Positions 1 through 11,038 of a stretch of DNA of 47,438 bases are shown here, in pieces. The stretch comes from Hyphomicrobiaceae bacterium (GTDB lineage: Bacteria; Pseudomonadota; Alphaproteobacteria; Rhizobiales; Hyphomicrobiaceae), in assembly GCA_023384095.1 (NCBI GenBank), contig JAHDXT010000030.1:1-47438 (forward strand), written 5' to 3'. Made by a program: the position numbers and the translations under genes. How positions within the stretch are numbered: the first letter of the stretch is position 1; every line of letters starts with the position of its first letter. Below the pieces are notes generated by a model. It saw only the letters and a program-made list of their open reading frames with translations. It did no database searches and was not told the DNA's origin.

Positions 1-406
1 ACCCCACCCGCGCGGCTTTCGCCGCGCCGCCCTCCCCGTCAAGGGGAGGGCATCCTATCGCCACCCGGTGACCCTCACCTTAGCCCTCTCCCGCTGGATT
101 GGGAGAATAGGCTCATCCCGGACCAGGGAGCGAAGCGACCGCCGATCCGGGATGTTCGGCTGAGATTGAAACAGGTGCGACGACACTTCTCCCCTCCCCC
201 TTGCGGGGAGGGGTCGGGGGTGGGGGTGCCCGGGTTCGGACGTTGCGTTCGTGGCCCCACCCCACCCGCGCGGCTTTCGCCGCGCCGCCCTCCCCGTCAA
301 GGGGAGGGCATCCTATCGCCACCCGGTGACCCTCACCTTAGCCCTCTCCCGCTGGATTGGGAGAATAGGCGCAACCTGATATGCTTCGATAAAAACCGAA
401 CACGCC
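1..406. repeat. Gene-free block of palindromic repeats with a 112-bp direct duplication
   Basis: No gene is seen. Positions 1-112 recur without change at 259-370, offset 258 bp; the first copy may extend beyond the window edge. Between them lie two hairpins: 114-154, with arms CATCCCGGA and TCCGGGATG, and 191-213, with arms CCCCTCCCC and GGGGAGGGG. The unit itself contains CCTCCCC-GTCAA-GGGGAGG. Such GC-rich palindromes are common between genes in alphaproteobacteria. The block lies downstream of hisI and could also help to end its transcript. Confidence 0.85.
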
Positions 407-844
407 CTAAGTGCGCGGCGAGGCGGCCGGGGCGAGGCGCGCGGCGCCCGCGGCTGTCCGCTGCGGTGACATGGTGCGGTAGAAGCAGGAGCGCTCGCCC
501 GTGTGGCAGGCGGCGCCCGCGCCCTCGACGTCGGCCCTGACCCAGATCGCGTCCTGGTCGCAGTCGGTGCGGATCTCGCGTACGCGAAGAACGTTGCCGC
601 TCTCCTCGCCCTTCTTCCAGATGCGCCCGCGCGAGCGGGTCCAGAAATGGGCGAGCCCCGTCTCGATGGTGAGCGCCAGCGCCTCGGCGTTCATCCAGGC
701 GAGCATCAGCACCTCGGCCGTGGCGGCGTCGGTGACGACGGCCGGCAGCAGCCCGTCCGACCCGAATTTCGGCTGGAAGACGTCGCCCCGCTCGATGTCC
801 TCGGTAGTCCCGCGGGGGGCGAAAAGGGCAGGCGGTGCAGGCAT
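407..844 (-). CDS. hisI: Phosphoribosyl-AMP cyclohydrolase HisI
   Basis: Third step of histidine biosynthesis: opens the purine ring of phosphoribosyl-AMP in the cytoplasm. The 145-residue protein has the usual length for a stand-alone HisI and is not fused to HisE. Visible family hallmarks are LMLAWMN near residue 47, the segment [18 protein letters not shown], and the metal-binding DCDQDA followed by [12 protein letters not shown]. The start is the ATG at 842-844. It lies about 100 bp downstream of folE on the same strand, so the two may share a transcript. Confidence 0.95.
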   Translation of the reverse strand: MPAPPALFAPRGTTEDIERGDVFQPKFGSDGLLPAVVTDAATAEVLMLAWMNAEALALTIETGLAHFWTRSRGRIWKKGEESGNVLRVREIRTDCDQDAIWVRADVEGAGAACHTGERSCFYRTMSPQRTAAGAARLAPAASPRT

Positions 845-860
845 GGTGGACTCTCTGTAA

Positions 861-933
861 GCGAGTCGCGAAATCGTGAAGTCGCCAAGTCGTGTACGGG
901 CGAACTCGCAAGCCCGCGATCTCGCGATTTCAC
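861..933. repeat. Short iterated inverted element between folE and hisI
   Basis: The gap holds iterations of 8-9-bp units such as GCGAAATCG and TGAAGTCGC, followed by an approximately inverted set (CGCGATTTCACGAC, ACCTCACGAA). In design it resembles the inverted GCGAATA arrays at 7107-7214 and 9057-9340, but the unit differs and the symmetry is weaker. Confidence 0.5.
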
Positions 934-945
934 GACCTCACGAAT

Positions 946-1578
946 CTATCGCCCCCGCCGCGTCGCGTTGGCGAGGCCGATGAACCGCTCCCGCAGCGCC
1001 GCATCGCCGGCGAACTGGCCCAGGAAGCGGGTCGTCACGGCGGCGACGCCGGGCTGGTGCACCCCGCGCATGGTCATGCACTGGTGCTCGGCCTCGATCA
1101 TCACGGCGACGCCCTTCGGCGCCAGCGCCTTGTCGATGGCGTCGGCGATCTCGGCGCTCAGCGTCTCCTGCGTCTGCAGCCGCTTCGCGTAGATCTCGAC
1201 GACGCGGGCGAGCTTCGACAGCCCCGCGACCTTGCCGCTCGGCACATACGCCACGTGCGCCACGCCGATGAACGGCGCGATGTGGTGCTCGCAGTGGCTC
1301 TCGACGCGGATGTCGCGCAGCATGACGAGATCGTCGTAGCCGCCGACCTCCTCGAACGTCGGCTCCTGCAGCAGGGCGACCGGGTCCTGCCCGTAGCCGC
1401 GGAAGTATTCCTGGAAGGCTTCGACCACCCGGCGCGGCGTCCCTTGCAGGCCCTCTCGGTCGGGGTCGTCGCCCGCCCAGGCGATGAGCGTGCGGACGGC
1501 CTCCTCGGCCTCCTGCTGCGTCGGCCTGCGGGCTCGTGAGGTCTTGCTCTTGAACGGAGCGGTCGAGATGTTGGTCAC
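946..1578 (-). CDS. folE: GTP cyclohydrolase I FolE
   Basis: Converts GTP to dihydroneopterin triphosphate, the first step of folate (tetrahydropterin) synthesis. The sequence shows the zinc and active-site segments of the type I enzyme: [13 protein letters not shown] and, near the end, [20 protein letters not shown] start at 1576-1578 gives 210 residues, typical of the family. The frame stays open to an ATG at 1711-1713, but those extra 45 residues do not resemble the family and run into the divergent promoter region. Upstream and divergent lies the Fe-S scaffold gene. Confidence 0.93.
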   Translation of the reverse strand: MTNISTAPFKSKTSRARRPTQQEAEEAVRTLIAWAGDDPDREGLQGTPRRVVEAFQEYFRGYGQDPVALLQEPTFEEVGGYDDLVMLRDIRVESHCEHHIAPFIGVAHVAYVPSGKVAGLSKLARVVEIYAKRLQTQETLSAEIADAIDKALAPKGVAVMIEAEHQCMTMRGVHQPGVAAVTTRFLGQFAGDAALRERFIGLANATRRGR

Positions 1579-1751
1579 TTGGCGCGTTCCGATTGCGGAG
1601 AGAGAGCCGCGGCGCTTGCCGCCGCGCACGGGAATGGGCGCGTGGGCCTCGCACTGCAGCTCAAGCTCGCTATATAGTGTGGGGTCGCGAGCCGCAAGGG
1701 AACCGCGCCGCAAAGGCCGCGTCCCATTGTCGAGGCTGGACGGAGCAGGGG

Positions 1752-2222
1752 ATGGTTGGCCTCAACGATATGTACAACACGCGGATATTCGAGCTCGCCG
1801 CAGAGATCCCGCGGCAGCGGCGGCTCGCCCATCCGGACGCCACCGCGTCGGCGCACTCCAAGCTGTGCGGCTCGACCGTGACGGTCGACCTGAAGCTCGA
1901 CGCGGCGGGGCGGGTCGGCGATTTTGGGCAGACCGTCAAGGCGTGCCTGCTGGGCCAGGCGGCCGCCTCGGTCATGGGGCGCGAGATCGTCGGCTCCACG
2001 GCTCCGGAGCTGCACGAGGTCGGCTGCGCCATGCGGCGCATGTTGAAGGAAGGCGGGCCGCCGCCGGGGGGCCGCTGGGCGGACCTCGCCATGCTGGAGC
2101 CGGTCAGGGACTACAAGGCCCGGCACGCCTCGACGCTGCTCGTGTTCGACGCCGTCGAGCGGGCTCTGGATGCGATCGAGGCGCGGCAGGCGGGCGCCGG
2201 GCGCGCTGCCGCCGCGAGCTGA
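1752..2222 (+). CDS. IscU/NifU-like iron-sulfur cluster assembly scaffold protein
   Basis: 156-residue protein of the U-type scaffold fold, which holds nascent Fe-S clusters for transfer to apoproteins. Two Cys in family positions are visible, LCGS and [11 protein letters not shown]. The third ligand of classical IscU has no clear equivalent, which is common in the divergent alphaproteobacterial form. The ATG at 1752 has AGCAGGGG just ahead; an ATG at 1770 is also possible. No iscS or suf gene lies nearby, so the cysteine desulfurase partner must be encoded elsewhere. Confidence 0.8.
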   Translation: MVGLNDMYNTRIFELAAEIPRQRRLAHPDATASAHSKLCGSTVTVDLKLDAAGRVGDFGQTVKACLLGQAAASVMGREIVGSTAPELHEVGCAMRRMLKEGGPPPGGRWADLAMLEPVRDYKARHASTLLVFDAVERALDAIEARQAGAGRAAAAS

Positions 2223-2234
2223 GAGGTTTTCGAG

Positions 2235-2612
2235 GTGCAGTCATCCGCGGGTGCGCAGGCCGGGCAGGGGCCGATGAGGGCGCTGCTCGGCGCCGCCCTG
2301 AAAACGCCCATACATCTCTACCGTTGGACCCTCAAGCCGTTCGTCGGCTGGCACTGCCGGCACCTGCCGACCTGCTCGGAGTACGCGCTCGAGGCCATCG
2401 ACACGAACGGCCCTTGGCGCGGGTTCTGGCTTACGACGGCGCGGCTCTGCCGCTGTCACCGGCTCGGCACCGCCGGCGTCGACCCCGTGCCCGACATCCG
2501 CGGCGAGCGCCATCCGCTGGCTCCGTGGCGCTACGGCCGCTGGACGGGCCGGCACATGACGCAGCATTGGGAGAAGGCCGAGAGTGACACTGGCCGCTAT
2601 GCTCGAAAGTGA
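2235..2612 (+). CDS. yidD: Membrane protein insertion efficiency factor YidD
   Basis: Small amphipathic inner-membrane-associated protein that helps YidC insert membrane proteins. The diagnostic block is present: CRHLPTCSEYALEAI, then RLCRCHRLGTAGVDPVP. The predicted GTG start at 2235 lies 12 nt after the scaffold gene; an ATG at 2274 is an alternative. At 125 residues it is longer than the common 70-100. The C-terminal tail overlaps the upstream extension of the next small frame. Here yidD is next to the Fe-S scaffold rather than beside rnpA and yidC. Confidence 0.88.
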   Translation: MQSSAGAQAGQGPMRALLGAALKTPIHLYRWTLKPFVGWHCRHLPTCSEYALEAIDTNGPWRGFWLTTARLCRCHRLGTAGVDPVPDIRGERHPLAPWRYGRWTGRHMTQHWEKAESDTGRYARK

Positions 2613-2625
2613 TTATGTGTGGAGC

Positions 2626-2790
2626 ATGGACAAGAAGCCGAAGAAATCCAGCATCATCAAAGTCGGTCGCGACTCCGGATCGGGCAAGTTCACCAAGGTG
2701 CCTAGGGCCGCGAAGTCGCGCTCGACGCATACGATCGACAAAATCGCCAAAAGGCACGAGCGTGTGCTGAAGCGCCTTGCCGCCAAGTAG
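2626..2790 (+). CDS. Putative antitoxin partner of the Doc-type toxin
   Basis: Very basic 54-residue protein (Lys/Arg rich) ending 14 nt inside the following doc-like gene, the usual antitoxin-toxin layout. It lacks a recognisable Phd or AbrB domain. The pattern IKVGRDSGSGKF followed by a Lys/Arg/Thr tail recalls small proteins often found upstream of doc-like genes. The frame is also open from a GTG at 2584 and an ATG at 2599, inside yidD; the ATG at 2626 was chosen because the earlier residues overlap yidD. Antitoxin function is inferred from position only. Confidence 0.6.
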   Translation: MDKKPKKSSIIKVGRDSGSGKFTKVPRAAKSRSTHTIDKIAKRHERVLKRLAAK

Positions 2791-3187
2791 GCGACGGCAC
2801 TATCGCGTCACCGAGGCTGATGTTCATCGAGCCCATGAGGCTGCTCTCCGCACTGGCGGTCGCCCGGGTATTCTGAACATTGACGGCGTACTGTCCGCGA
2901 TCGGCAGGCCGTATCACGGTTATCACCGGAGCGTCCACGAGAAGGCAGCGGCCCTGGTCGAGGGCGTTGCCACTTGCCACGGCTTCGCCGACGGGAACAA
3001 GCGCACGGCGCTCATCGTCACCTTGCTCATGCTCGAGGAGAGCGGCTACCGGTTGATTCCAGCCAAGGCTGACGAGGATCTGGACGATGCTCTCGAGGAG
3101 CTCATCCTCGGCGTCGTCGCACACAAGTACACATTTGTGGAGATGGTGGCCTGGTTCAGGTCCCGCGTCCATCGGCACGCGGGGTAA
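2777..3187 (+). CDS. doc: Doc/Fic-family toxin
   Basis: 136-residue death-on-curing (Doc) type Fic protein. Doc of phage P1 phosphorylates EF-Tu and stops translation. The Fic signature CHGFADGNKRTAL is intact with catalytic His at about residue 68, preceded by the family-typical N-terminal VTEADVHRAHEAALRTGG. It apparently starts at a TTG at 2777, overlapping the upstream small gene by 14 nt, which implies translational coupling. The pair sits between yidD and thrS and has no linked mobile-element gene. An intact active site suggests a working toxin. Confidence 0.85.
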   Translation: MPPSRRRHYRVTEADVHRAHEAALRTGGRPGILNIDGVLSAIGRPYHGYHRSVHEKAAALVEGVATCHGFADGNKRTALIVTLLMLEESGYRLIPAKADEDLDDALEELILGVVAHKYTFVEMVAWFRSRVHRHAG

Positions 3188-3343
3188 TGGGTGGCGCTTG
3201 AGGCCTTGCGCCGCACAATCACCTTGACTTCCGCCCGCGAGTTGTCTGCAACAGCGCCGCCACCGGGCCGCGGCGCAAGAGGAGCTTTGGCCCGGTTTGT
3301 CTTACCTGCTTGGTATGCAGCGAGTGAGAGGAGATCGCGACTT

Positions 3344-5317
3344 ATGGCCGAGATTGCACTGACCTTCCCGGACGGGGCGAAGCGGAGTTTCCCGAAAGGG
3401 ATCACGGGAAAGGCTCTGGCCGAGACGATCTCCAAGTCGCTCGCCAAGAAGGCCGTCGCCGTGAGCGTCGACGGACGGCTCGCCGACCTCGCCGATCCCA
3501 TCGAGGCGGACTCGCAGGTGAAGATCATCAGCCGTAACGATCCGGAAGCCGTGGAGCTGATCCGGCACGATGCCGCGCACGTGATGGCCGAGGCCGTGCA
3601 GGACCTCTTCCCCGGCACGCAGGTGACCATCGGCCCGGTGATCGAGAACGGGTTCTATTACGATTTCTTCCGCAACGAGCCTTTCCATCCCGACGATCTG
3701 CCGAGGATCGAGGCGCGGATGCACGAGATCGTCAAGCGCGACGCGCCGTTCCGCAAGGAAGTGTGGAGCCGCGACAAGGCCAAGGCGTACTTCCGCGACA
3801 AGGGCGAGGCGTTCAAGGTCGAGCTGGTCGACGCCATCCCTGCGGGCGAGGACGTCAAGGTCTACAGCCAGGGCAAGTGGCTCGACCTGTGCCGCGGTCC
3901 GCACATGGCCTCGACGGGGCAGGTCGGGCGCGCCTTCAAGCTGCAGAAGATCGCCGGCAGCTACTGGCGCGGAGACTCGAGCAAGGCGCAGCTCCAGCGC
4001 ATCTACGGCACCGCCTGGGCCAGCGAGCAGGATCTCGCCGCCTACCTGAAGCAGCTCGAGGAAGCCGAGAAGCGCGACCACCGCCGCCTCGGGCGCGAGA
4101 TGGACCTGTTCCACTTCCAGGAGGAGGGGCCGGGCGTCGTCTTCTGGCACCCGAAAGGCTGGACCCTGTTCCAGGTCCTCGTCAACTACATGCGCCGCCG
4201 GCAGAACGCGGTCGGCTACCGCGAGGTGAACACGCCGCAGATCCTCGACAAGAGCCTGTGGGAGGCCTCGGGCCACTGGGAGACATTCCGCGAGAGCATG
4301 TTCACCACCGTCACGGAGGATGAGCGCGTCTTCGCCATCAAGCCGATGAACTGCCCGGGCCACATCCAGATCTTCAAGCACGGGCTGAGATCCTATCGCG
4401 AGCTGCCCTACCGCCTCGCCGAATTCGGCTGCGTGCATCGCTACGAGCCCTCGGGCGCGCTGCACGGGCTGTTGCGCGTGCGCGGCTTCACCCAGGACGA
4501 TGCGCACGTCTTCTGCAGCGAGGCTCAGATCGCGGACGAGTGCATGCGGATGAACGACCTCATCATGTCGATCTACCGCGACTTCGGCTTCGACGAGGTG
4601 GTCGTGAAGCTCTCGACCCGGCCCGAGAAGCGCGTCGGCGCGAACGAGCAGTGGGATCAGGCAGAGAAGGCGATGGCGGGCGTGCTGGAGCGGATCGCGC
4701 GCGAGTCGGGTGGCAAGGTGAGGACCGGCATCAATCCCGGCGAGGGCGCCTTCTATGGCCCGAAGTTCGAGTATGTGCTGCGCGACGCCATCGGACGCGA
4801 CTGGCAGTGCGGCACCACCCAGGTCGACTTCAACCTGCCGGGGCGGCTCGGCGCCTTCTACATCGATGCCGAGGGCGCGCGGCGGACGCCGGTGATGATC
4901 CACCGCGCCATCTTCGGCTCGCTGGAGCGCTTCTTCGGCATCCTGCTCGAGAACTACGCCGGGCATCTGCCGCTGTGGCTGGCGCCGGTGCAGGCCACCG
5001 TGTGCACGATCGTATCGGATGCGGACGAGTACGCGGGCCACGTGCGGCGCGAGCTCGAGGCGGCGGGCCTGCGGGCCGAATGCGATCTGCGCAACGAGAA
5101 GATCACCTACAAGGTGCGCGAGCATTCGCTCGCCAAGGTGCCGGTGCTGCTGGTCGTGGGCAAGCGCGAGGCGGAGGAGCGGACGGTCTCGATCCGCCGC
5201 CTGGGCAGCCAGGAGAGCCGGGTCGTGTCCCTGGCCGAGGCGATCCGGATCCTGGCCGACGAGGCGACGCCGCCCGACCTCGCCCGCCCGGGAGCGCGCC
5301 AGACGGAGGCCGCATGA
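3344..5317 (+). CDS. thrS: Threonyl-tRNA synthetase ThrS
   Basis: Charges tRNA-Thr. The 657-residue protein shows the full order: N-terminal TGS domain (starts [15 protein letters not shown]), the editing domain with [12 protein letters not shown], the class II catalytic core with zinc-site MNCPGH and [21 protein letters not shown], and the anticodon-binding domain from about residue 560. The ATG at 3344 has GAGAGGAG upstream; the open frame back to 3191 lacks family similarity. The 156-nt leader after doc shows a GC-rich hairpin region but no T-box. The stop overlaps the next start (ATGA). Confidence 0.97.
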   Translation: MAEIALTFPDGAKRSFPKGITGKALAETISKSLAKKAVAVSVDGRLADLADPIEADSQVKIISRNDPEAVELIRHDAAHVMAEAVQDLFPGTQVTIGPVIENGFYYDFFRNEPFHPDDLPRIEARMHEIVKRDAPFRKEVWSRDKAKAYFRDKGEAFKVELVDAIPAGEDVKVYSQGKWLDLCRGPHMASTGQVGRAFKLQKIAGSYWRGDSSKAQLQRIYGTAWASEQDLAAYLKQLEEAEKRDHRRLGREMDLFHFQEEGPGVVFWHPKGWTLFQVLVNYMRRRQNAVGYREVNTPQILDKSLWEASGHWETFRESMFTTVTEDERVFAIKPMNCPGHIQIFKHGLRSYRELPYRLAEFGCVHRYEPSGALHGLLRVRGFTQDDAHVFCSEAQIADECMRMNDLIMSIYRDFGFDEVVVKLSTRPEKRVGANEQWDQAEKAMAGVLERIARESGGKVRTGINPGEGAFYGPKFEYVLRDAIGRDWQCGTTQVDFNLPGRLGAFYIDAEGARRTPVMIHRAIFGSLERFFGILLENYAGHLPLWLAPVQATVCTIVSDADEYAGHVRRELEAAGLRAECDLRNEKITYKVREHSLAKVPVLLVVGKREAEERTVSIRRLGSQESRVVSLAEAIRILADEATPPDLARPGARQTEAA

Positions 5318-5877
5318 CCCCGCCCGTCCTGCTGCTCATCGACTTCCAGAAGGGCTTCGACGAGATCGCGGCCCGCACGCACCGCGGCAACATCGAGGCG
5401 GAGGGGCGGGCGCTGGCGCTGCTGACCTTCTGGCGCGAGAACGGCTGGCCGCTGATCCACGTGCGACACGATTCGATCCGGCCGCAGAGCCCGTTCCGGC
5501 CGGGCCACATCGGCAACCAGGCCATGAGCTTCGCCGCCGAGGAGCCCGGCGAGCCGGTGGTCCGCAAGTCGGCGAACAGCGCCTTCATCGGCACCGATCT
5601 CGCCCAGCGCCTGGAGGCGTTGGGCCGGCCTCGGGTGGTGGTCGCCGGCGCGTCGACGGATCATTGCGTGACGACGACGGTGCGCATGGGCTCCGATCTC
5701 GGGTTCGCCATGACGCTGGTCGAGGACGCCTGCTTCACGTTCGACCGCCCGGCGCCCAACGGAACCGTGGTGCCGGCCGACACCGTGCACTTGGCGCACG
5801 TCGCGAGCCTCTCCGGCGAGTTCGCACGGATCGTCACCGCGGCGGGGCTGATCGCGGAGCTGGGCCAGCAAGGCTGA
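5314..5877 (+). CDS. Isochorismatase-family cysteine hydrolase
   Basis: 187-residue cytoplasmic hydrolase of the isochorismatase/nicotinamidase fold. The catalytic triad is visible: Asp10 in [10 protein letters not shown], Lys85 in [10 protein letters not shown] and Cys118 in [11 protein letters not shown]. The cis-peptide VVVAG lies just before the cysteine. The family covers nicotinamidases, biuret and carbamoyl hydrolases and true isochorismatases; the substrate cannot be assigned. ATG overlaps the thrS stop by four bases, so it is probably translated by coupling. Confidence 0.88.
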   Translation: MTPPVLLLIDFQKGFDEIAARTHRGNIEAEGRALALLTFWRENGWPLIHVRHDSIRPQSPFRPGHIGNQAMSFAAEEPGEPVVRKSANSAFIGTDLAQRLEALGRPRVVVAGASTDHCVTTTVRMGSDLGFAMTLVEDACFTFDRPAPNGTVVPADTVHLAHVASLSGEFARIVTAAGLIAELGQQG

Positions 5878-5967
5878 CGACCTGCGCCGGCGGCCGACCG
5901 CCCGCTCCGCTTGCCGGGGAAACCCTTCCGTCATGCATCACACGCGCGCGCTGAGACTCATCGCGGA

Positions 5968-5985
5968 TTTCCGCCTGTGCGGAAA
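5968..5985. terminator. Hairpin between convergent cysteine hydrolase and queF
   Basis: Arms TTTCCGC and GCGGAAA flank a CTGT loop in the gap between two convergent genes. There is no clear U-tract. The surrounding CGGATTTCCGCC...ACGACGG resembles half of the long palindrome at 17492-17578, so it may be a repeat remnant that also ends transcription from both sides. Confidence 0.4.
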
Positions 5986-6042
5986 CGACGGTGTGGCGGG
6001 AGATGCGGCAGTCGTTGCCACCCGCAGCTCGGCTCCGCTTTT

Positions 6043-6504
6043 TCAGCCGCGCCCCCGATACGTCGCCACGCCCTGGTCGGGGAGCCAGACGCCTTGCGGC
6101 AGGTCGCCCGTCTGCCAGAAGACGTCGATGGGCATGCCGCCGCGCGGGTACCAGTAGCCGCCGATGCGCAGGAAATGCGGGTCCAGGAGCGCGACGAGGC
6201 GTTTGCCGATAGCGACAGTGCAGTCCTCGTGGAAGGCGCCATGGTTGCGGAAGGCCGACAGGTAGAGCTTCAGCGACTTCGATTCCACGATCCAGTCGCG
6301 GGGCACGTAGTCGATCACGAGATGGGCGAAGTCCGGCTGTCCGGTGACGGGGCACAGCGACGTGAATTCCGGCACGTTGAAGCGGGCGACGTAGCGCGTA
6401 TCCGCATGCGGGTTCGGCACCCGCTCGAGCTGAGCCTCGTCCGGGCTCGCCGGAATGGCGGCCGGTCGGCCGAGCTGGGTCAGTTTTGACGTATCGGTAT
6501 TCAT
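6043..6504 (-). CDS. queF: NADPH-dependent 7-cyano-7-deazaguanine reductase QueF
   Basis: Reduces the nitrile preQ0 to the amine preQ1 for queuosine in tRNA. At 153 residues it is the short, single-domain type I form. The catalytic Cys51 lies in [13 protein letters not shown] with Asp58 after it; the substrate-binding [10 protein letters not shown] and GAFHEDC follow. The ATG is at 6502-6504. Immediately upstream (11-nt gap) lies the precursor transporter gene, so import and reduction of preQ0 are probably co-expressed. Confidence 0.95.
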   Translation of the reverse strand: MNTDTSKLTQLGRPAAIPASPDEAQLERVPNPHADTRYVARFNVPEFTSLCPVTGQPDFAHLVIDYVPRDWIVESKSLKLYLSAFRNHGAFHEDCTVAIGKRLVALLDPHFLRIGGYWYPRGGMPIDVFWQTGDLPQGVWLPDQGVATYRGRG

Positions 6505-6515
6505 GACGGAGACTC

Positions 6516-7085
6516 TCAGGCCGGGAGCAGGCCCAGGCTGGCGTCGCGCCGCCGCAGCCAGGCGATGAACGGCAGCGCCAGCACGACCATCCAGGCCTTG
6601 CCCACGACCTGCCCGGCCAGGAACTCGAGGCTGCCGAAGGCCAGGTAGAGGAAAACGGCGCTGTCGACGACAAGTCCCACGATGCTGCTTGCCAGAACGG
6701 CCAGCACAAGCCGGCGACGCTGCAGCGGCGTGTAGACGGCAAGGTCGGCGAGCTCCGACAGCAGGAAAGCAACCGCCGAAGCGATGACCCACGAGGGCGG
6801 GGCCAGGAATGCGGAAAGCGCTGCGCCGGCAACGATGGCGCCTGCCGCCCACTCCAACCCCAGCCGCCGCTGCACGAGGTCGCGCAGCACCAGCGCGAGG
6901 CCGATCATCAGCACGCCGCTCGGCGCCATCAGCCCGGGCGCCACCGGAATGAGGCACGGGCCGTCCGGCGCGCAGACGGTCCCGGCATTGCCGATCAGCC
7001 AGTTTGCTGCCGGAATGCAGAGGCCGAAAGCGGTCAGGAACAGATAGCCTTCGAGCCGCTGCCGCGCGGCCAGCGTCTCGTCCAT
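6516..7085 (-). CDS. Queuosine precursor transporter (VUT/DUF165 family)
   Basis: 189-residue integral membrane protein with about six hydrophobic segments. It fits the YhhQ/QPTR family that imports preQ0 or preQ1: [20 protein letters not shown] near the middle and a later [15 protein letters not shown] segment are family-typical. The ATG at 7083-7085 was chosen because the upstream frame is the iterated-repeat region. Linkage to queF supports the role. No preQ1 riboswitch was recognised upstream. Confidence 0.85.
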   Translation of the reverse strand: MDETLAARQRLEGYLFLTAFGLCIPAANWLIGNAGTVCAPDGPCLIPVAPGLMAPSGVLMIGLALVLRDLVQRRLGLEWAAGAIVAGAALSAFLAPPSWVIASAVAFLLSELADLAVYTPLQRRRLVLAVLASSIVGLVVDSAVFLYLAFGSLEFLAGQVVGKAWMVVLALPFIAWLRRRDASLGLLPA

Positions 7086-7106
7086 TGCAGGTATCCTCCA
7101 GTAGAA

Positions 7107-7214
7107 GCGAATAGCGAGTAGCGAATAGGGGGTCGCGATCACAGCCGGATCTTCGCCGCACCATCGCCTTTGCCAGATCGCCTGTCCCCTATATCCTATT
7201 CGCCATTCGCTCCC
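7107..7214. repeat. Inverted GCGAATA-type arrays, copy 1
   Basis: Left array 7107-7131 iterates GCGAATAGC / GAGTAGCGAATAGGGG. Right array 7186-7214 carries the inverse CCCCTAT...CTATTCGCC...ATTCGCTCCC. About 54 nt separate them. The element lies between the transporter gene and the small gene ending at 7215. It has the same design as 9057-9340. Confidence 0.75.
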
Positions 7215-7472
7215 TCAGTACGTCAACGCCGCCTTGATCGCCTGCAGCTCCTGGCGCGGGTCGGTGTAGGCCTCGTAGGCATGCACCGTGCGGCCATACC
7301 AGTAGCGGCTGTTGCTCGCATCCCCCTCCATCTTGTGCAGCACAGCATGAATCCAGCAGGCGTCCGAGTCGTCCTCATGGCCCTGCACGATCGTGTGCGC
7401 GGCCTCCCGATCGCCGGCGAGCGCCATGTCCACGGCGCGGATCAGCTCGTTGCGGTCTGCCATCTCTCCCAT
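7215..7472 (-). CDS. Hypothetical small acidic protein
   Basis: 85 residues (82 if the ATG at 7461-7463 is used, preceded by GGGAGAG). No domain recognised. The composition is typical of a soluble helical protein, with a pattern of helix repeats and a Trp/Tyr-rich centre (ACWIHAVLHKMEGD, SRYWYGRTVHAYEAY). It resembles short uncharacterised proteins of alphaproteobacteria. It is read toward the repeat element at 7107-7214 and divergently from eno. Confidence 0.6.
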   Translation of the reverse strand: MGEMADRNELIRAVDMALAGDREAAHTIVQGHEDDSDACWIHAVLHKMEGDASNSRYWYGRTVHAYEAYTDPRQELQAIKAALTY

Positions 7473-7477
7473 CCTGA

Positions 7478-9340
<1,863 letters not shown>

Positions 9341-9425
9341 ACTTACCCCCACGCCGGCACAGGCCTTTACTCGCCTTTAACGGTGGCCGGGATAGAACAG
9401 CCGCGTTGCAGGCGAGTACGTCTCA

Positions 9426-9776
9426 ATGGTTCTGCGTCGCACCAAACCAGATCGGCGGAAGAGGAGGCTGCGGCAGCACATCCTGGTTCTGCTTGGCTGC
9501 CTGTCGATGTCGGCCTACTTCGTCCATCACACGATCACGGGCAAGCACGGTCTCGAGGCGCGGTCGCGGCTCATCCAGCGCTCCAAGGTGCTGGAGCCGC
9601 AGATTGCCGGTCTCGAGACCGTGCAAGCCGTACTTCTGCGCGACGTCCTGCTGCTGCGGCCGGACCCGCCGCACGGCGACCTCGTCGAGGAGATCGCCAT
9701 CGGCGTGCTCGGCATGGCGCGCCCCGGCGACCGGATCGTCCTCCTCCGGCCCGATGCCCGGCAAGCGGCTCCCTGA
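9426..9776 (+). CDS. ftsB: Septum formation initiator FtsB/DivIC family protein
   Basis: 116-residue bitopic membrane protein: basic cytoplasmic N-terminus, one membrane segment (ILVLLGCLSMSAYFVHHTI, residues about 19-37), then a periplasmic helical stretch GLEARSRLIQRSKVLEPQIAGLE with heptad character. FtsB joins FtsL and FtsQ in the divisome. Position just upstream of pdhA, after eno, is the usual alphaproteobacterial arrangement and supports the call. Its start at ATG 9426 follows GTACGTCTCA, without a strong ribosome-binding site. Confidence 0.85.
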   Translation: MVLRRTKPDRRKRRLRQHILVLLGCLSMSAYFVHHTITGKHGLEARSRLIQRSKVLEPQIAGLETVQAVLLRDVLLLRPDPPHGDLVEEIAIGVLGMARPGDRIVLLRPDARQAAP

Positions 9777-9882
9777 CGGCTTCCCAGCCCCGTGATTTTC
9801 TGGCAAAGGCTGGGGCGCTCGTGTAGTTTGGCGGCGGAACGCTTGAACCCCGCCCCGGATTTCCAGATGCATAGGAGGGCCT

Positions 9883-10968
9883 ATGGCACCTGCGGACAAG
9901 TCGCGGGGCTCGCCCGGCGTCAAATCGGCGAAGAGCCCGCCTTCGAGCGGCAGCAGCAACGGCTCGGGCGACGCTGAGCCAAGGGCGGCGGAAAGCGAGA
10001 TCCCGCCCGAGTTCAGCCGTGAGCAGGAGCTCTTCGCCTATCGCGAGATGCTGCTCATCCGCCGCTTCGAGGAGAAGGCCGGCCAGCTCTACGGCATGGG
10101 CTTCATCGGCGGCTTCTGCCACCTCTACATCGGCCAGGAGGCCGTCGTCGTCGGGCTGCAGATGTGCGCCAGGGAACGCGACCAGGTCATCACGACCTAT
10201 CGCGACCACGGCCACATGCTGGCCACCGGCATGGACCCCAAGGGGGTGATGGCCGAGCTGACCGGCCGCCGCGGGGGCTACTCCAGGGGCAAGGGCGGCT
10301 CGATGCACATGTTCTCGGTCGAGAAGCACTTCTACGGCGGCCACGGCATCGTCGGCGCCAACGTGCCGCTGGGCGCCGGCCTCGCCTTCGCCAACAAGTA
10401 CCGCGGCAACGACAGCGTCACCTTCTGCTATTTCGGCGACGGCGCCGCCAACCAGGGCCAGGTCTACGAGACCTTCAACATGTCGAAGCTCTGGAAGCTG
10501 CCGCTGATCTTCGTCATCGAGAACAACAAGTACGCGATGGGCACCTCGGTCGAGCGCTCGGCGGCCACCACCGACTTCTCCCAGCGCGGCCGCTCGTTCG
10601 ACATCCCCGGCGAGCAGGTCGACGGCATGGACGTGCGCGCCGTGAAGGCGGCCGGAGACAAGATCGTCGCCTGGGCGCGCGAGGGCAACGGGCCCTACAT
10701 CCTGGAGATGCTCACCTACCGCTACCGCGGGCACTCCATGTCCGACCCGGCCAAGTACCGCACGCGCGAGGAGGTCGAGAGGGTGCGCGAGGAGCGCGAT
10801 CCGATCGAGCGCGTCCGCGCCCGGATGCTGGAGAGGAAGCTTGCCCGCGAGGACGAGCTGAAGGCGGTCGACGCCGAGATCCGCGGCATCGTCAATGCCG
10901 CCGCGGAGTTCGCGCAGAGCGATCCCGAGCCCGATCCCGCAGAGCTGTGGACGGATGTTTTGAGGTAG
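9883..10968 (+). CDS. pdhA: Pyruvate dehydrogenase E1 component subunit alpha
   Basis: Forms with PdhB the thiamine-diphosphate-dependent decarboxylase of the pyruvate dehydrogenase complex. The 361-residue protein starts with a low-complexity Ser/Pro/Lys tail (about 35 residues), then [21 protein letters not shown], the TPP/Mg motif [15 protein letters not shown] from about residue 185 with ENNKYAMG, and the phosphorylation-loop-like [18 protein letters not shown] stands before the ATG. A 70-nt gap with a GC-rich palindrome separates it from pdhB. Confidence 0.96.
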   Translation: MAPADKSRGSPGVKSAKSPPSSGSSNGSGDAEPRAAESEIPPEFSREQELFAYREMLLIRRFEEKAGQLYGMGFIGGFCHLYIGQEAVVVGLQMCARERDQVITTYRDHGHMLATGMDPKGVMAELTGRRGGYSRGKGGSMHMFSVEKHFYGGHGIVGANVPLGAGLAFANKYRGNDSVTFCYFGDGAANQGQVYETFNMSKLWKLPLIFVIENNKYAMGTSVERSAATTDFSQRGRSFDIPGEQVDGMDVRAVKAAGDKIVAWAREGNGPYILEMLTYRYRGHSMSDPAKYRTREEVERVREERDPIERVRARMLERKLAREDELKAVDAEIRGIVNAAAEFAQSDPEPDPAELWTDVLR

Positions 10969-10978
10969 TCTTTTTTTT

Positions 10979-11006
10979 CCCCTCTCCCCGCGTGCGGGGA
11001 GAGGGG
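10979..11006. repeat. Perfect 12-bp-arm palindrome between pdhA and pdhB
   Basis: Arms CCCCTCTCCCCG and CGGGGAGAGGGG around CGTG, preceded by a run of eight T. It belongs to the same GC-rich palindrome type as 191-213. With T-run before rather than after the stem on this strand, it is not a forward terminator; it could be a REP-like mRNA-stabilising hairpin inside the pdh operon. Confidence 0.7.
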
Positions 11007-11038
11007 ATGATGCGCCGAGCTCGAAGAGACCACATGAC

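Noticed and set aside
3188-3343. T-box or attenuator leader before thrS
   Set aside because: Only a GC-rich hairpin region is visible; no T-box sequence or clear terminator/antiterminator pair.
3302-5125. Long open frame of 607 codons on the minus strand opposite thrS
   Set aside because: Antisense shadow of a highly conserved gene in GC-rich DNA; His/Leu/Asp-rich without any family pattern.
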